Assembly (NCBI GenBank): GCA_003218305.1
Contig: QHMY01000041.1
Span: forward strand, 1-47,843
Source: Verrucomicrobiota bacterium
GTDB taxonomy: Bacteria; Verrucomicrobiota; Verrucomicrobiia; Chthoniobacterales; UBA10450
Direction: 5' to 3'
Length of the DNA stretch: 47,843 nucleotides
This document shows, piece after piece, positions 46,505 to 47,843 of this stretch. A program made the position numbers and the translations under genes. The notes beneath the pieces are model-generated. The model had not been told where the DNA came from. It saw nothing but the letters and a program-made list of their open reading frames with translations, and searched no databases. Every line of letters starts with the position of its first letter. Position 1 is the stretch's first letter.

Positions 46505-47065
46505 ATGCCAGCCTCACCAATCACTTACACGTCGCGGTCCAGAACCCAGCACAATTGGCAGGGAGCCGTCAGCAGAACGTTCGCGAGGATGAAAATCCTC
46601 ATCATCGACGACGAACCCATGAATGTTGCGCTCCTGGAAGAGATGCTGGCCGAAGCCGGCTACAAACAGCTCAAGTCGATCACCGATTCCCGCCTCGCCC
46701 TCGAGACCTGTTATTCTTTCGCGCCGGACCTGGTTCTGCTCGATCTGATGATGCCGCATGTCGACGGCTTCGCGATTCTCGACGCCCTTCGCTCCGCCGG
46801 GGCTGAGGTCTTCTTGCCGGTTATTGTGCTGACGGCCGATTCGAACGAAGAGACGAAGCGCGCGGCCCTTCGCGCGGGTGCGACCGATTTCCTGCTTAAG
46901 CCGCTTGATTACCTCGAAGTGCGCCTGCGGATTGCAAACCTTCTCGAGATGCGACGTCTCCATCTTCAACTCGATACTCAAAGGGTGGCGTTAGAAGAGG
47001 CCCTGCACGAAAAAAGCCTCGAACTGCGCGAAGCGCATTTGCATTCGCAAACCGCTTTGAGCTAG
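46505..47065 (+). CDS. Response regulator, receiver domain with coiled-coil tail (186 aa)
   Basis: The receiver domain begins at MKILIIDDEPMNVALLEEML (residues 29-48), with phospho-Asp in PDLVLLDLMMPHVDGFAI, the conserved Thr in VIVLTADSNEET, and Lys in ATDFLLKPLDYLEV. A helical tail of about 45 residues follows (RRLHLQLDTQRVALEEALHE), and there is no DNA-binding or enzymatic output domain. It starts 12 bases after the hybrid kinase, so it is likely its partner. A shorter start at 46589 (MKILIIDDE) is possible. Tails like this often dimerise or bind other proteins. Confidence 0.9.
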   Translation: MPASPITYTSRSRTQHNWQGAVSRTFARMKILIIDDEPMNVALLEEMLAEAGYKQLKSITDSRLALETCYSFAPDLVLLDLMMPHVDGFAILDALRSAGAEVFLPVIVLTADSNEETKRAALRAGATDFLLKPLDYLEVRLRIANLLEMRRLHLQLDTQRVALEEALHEKSLELREAHLHSQTALS

Positions 47066-47179
47066 CGCGTCGCTTCTTGTTTCAACCAGCGTCGTCCTGA
47101 CCGCTGCCATCTTTGGTTCGGTAGGTCTTTCCTTGGCGATTGCATTTGGTTCGCGGCCAGCGAATCATCAGGAGACCTC

Positions 47180-47843
47180 ATGACGATTGACGCCGACCAG
47201 ACCTACGACGTGGTGATCATCGGCGGGGCGCTTTCCGGAGGCGCCACTGCGGCTTTGCTCCTTCGGCAGAACCCCGGAATCCGCATCCTGATCGTGGAAA
47301 AATCGGCGCAACTGACTCGCCGTGTGGGCGAGGCCACGGTGGAAGTGAGCGCCTATTTCCTGGGACGGGTTTTGGGACTGACGCAGTACCTGAACGAACA
47401 CCATCTCATCAAACAGGGCTTGCGATTCTACTTTGCCAATGGCGACGTGAAAAATCTCGAGGACGCGAGTGAGCTGGGCGGTCGATACCAGGCGCGCCTT
47501 CCCTCCTACCAGCTCGACCGGGCCACGTTCGACGAGGAAGTGCTGCGCCGGGCTTGCGTCGCCGGCGCCGATTTATTGCGCCCGGCGAGCGTGATCGATG
47601 TGCAGCTTTTATCCGGGCAGGACCAGACAGTCGTCCTCAAGAACGGCGAGGGAACAAAAACAGTCCGCGCTCGCTGGGTCGTCGATGCTTCCGGCGTGGG
47701 CGCGGTGCTCGCGCGCAAAGAAGGCTGGTGGAAATCGAATACGGCCCATCCCACCGCCGCCGCGTGGTCTCGCTGGAAGGGCGTGAAGGATTGGGACAGC
47801 TTGGAACTCGCCCAGAAATTCCCCAAATGGGCTTCGTCGGTTT
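47180..47843 (+). CDS. FAD-dependent oxidoreductase, N-terminal part (3' end outside window)
   Basis: This is the first 221 residues of a FAD-binding monooxygenase/halogenase-like or geranylgeranyl-reductase-like protein. The dinucleotide motif is DVVIIGGALSGGATAALLLR. GEATVEVSAYFLGRVLGL resembles the region around the FAD of tryptophan-halogenase-like proteins. RLPSYQLDRATFDEEVLRRA and VRARWVVDASGVGAVLARKE (the latter carrying the GD-like D) follow. AGGAG lies 5 bases before the ATG. The window ends before the substrate-binding part, so its activity cannot be assigned. Confidence 0.88.
   Translation, partial: MTIDADQTYDVVIIGGALSGGATAALLLRQNPGIRILIVEKSAQLTRRVGEATVEVSAYFLGRVLGLTQYLNEHHLIKQGLRFYFANGDVKNLEDASELGGRYQARLPSYQLDRATFDEEVLRRACVAGADLLRPASVIDVQLLSGQDQTVVLKNGEGTKTVRARWVVDASGVGAVLARKEGWWKSNTAHPTAAAWSRWKGVKDWDSLELAQKFPKWASSV

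Noticed and set aside
47180-47843. Start of a halogenase natural-product cluster
   Set aside because: Only the FAD-binding N-terminus is visible and no biosynthetic genes lie upstream.
1-47843. tRNA or rRNA genes
   Set aside because: No cloverleaf or conserved rRNA stretches were noticed while reading; a tRNAscan or Infernal search would settle this.

Overview
The window looks like a chromosomal segment of a GC-rich verrucomicrobial bacterium, most likely a soil-type Spartobacteria/Chthoniobacterales relative. This is an inference from several features. There are long secreted proteins carrying the 'RALGPSL...GLVEVYDL' repeat that I associate with Verrucomicrobia. There is an N-terminal Cys-containing secreted domain familiar from planctomycete and verrucomicrobial genomes. 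The IspH is of the long (about 410 aa) type. An S46 dipeptidyl-peptidase, a bactofilin and many small palindromic repeat elements are also present. No rRNA, tRNA, CRISPR array, phage module or intact transposase is visible.

Layout. Positions 1-5.7 kb hold the end of an LptF/LptG permease, a transglutaminase-like protein with a remnant duplication of its 3' end, a secreted or lipid-binding-like hypothetical protein, an orphan S14 ribosomal protein, a CorC/HlyC-type CBS membrane protein, and a frameshifted nucleotidyltransferase-like gene with a small partner. A broken CPXCG Cys-rich gene follows. Positions 5.8-13.1 kb hold two huge tandem paralogous secreted proteins that share the N-terminal domain and the ALGPSL repeats but differ in the other modules: a six-bladed TolB/PD40 propeller in the first and three jelly-roll-like repeats in the second. 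Positions 13.1-20.4 kb hold an acyltransferase-3, a secreted M20 peptidase, small secreted or membrane proteins, a PDZ protein, a GYF-PH membrane protein and a membrane-anchored TIR protein. A 13-unit heptanucleotide tandem repeat lies between the last two. Positions 20.5-25.2 kb hold an SGNH-like/MBOAT O-acylation pair, a bactofilin and an MFS transporter. Positions 25.4-34.8 kb hold an LpxL-type acyltransferase, two tandem L,D-transpeptidase lipoproteins, ispH, an HSL-type hydrolase, Ku, a frameshifted GIY-YIG nuclease bounded by inverted repeats, a YkgJ/HI0933 gene pair, a DoxX protein and a dienelactone hydrolase. Positions 35-43 kb hold an S46 peptidase, an NlpC/P60-like protein, a coiled-coil secreted protein, an AI-2E-family permease and two large membrane proteins that overlap tail to tail. 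Positions 43.3-47.8 kb hold a CPC-motif thioredoxin-like protein, a hybrid histidine kinase, a response regulator and the start of a FAD-dependent oxidoreductase.

The common themes are the cell envelope (LPS transport and acylation, polysaccharide O-acylation, peptidoglycan cross-linking and hydrolysis, bactofilin) and secreted peptidases and adhesin-like proteins.

The most interesting structure is a family of about 165-bp elements with about 35-bp terminal inverted repeats beginning TGTCATCCCGAGCCGCGCAG (five members, plus one shorter divergent relative). One of these encloses a GIY-YIG nuclease gene almost exactly. This suggests an autonomous/non-autonomous mobile element family built around a GIY-YIG nuclease rather than a transposase. 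Other small palindromic elements lie in many intergenic gaps.
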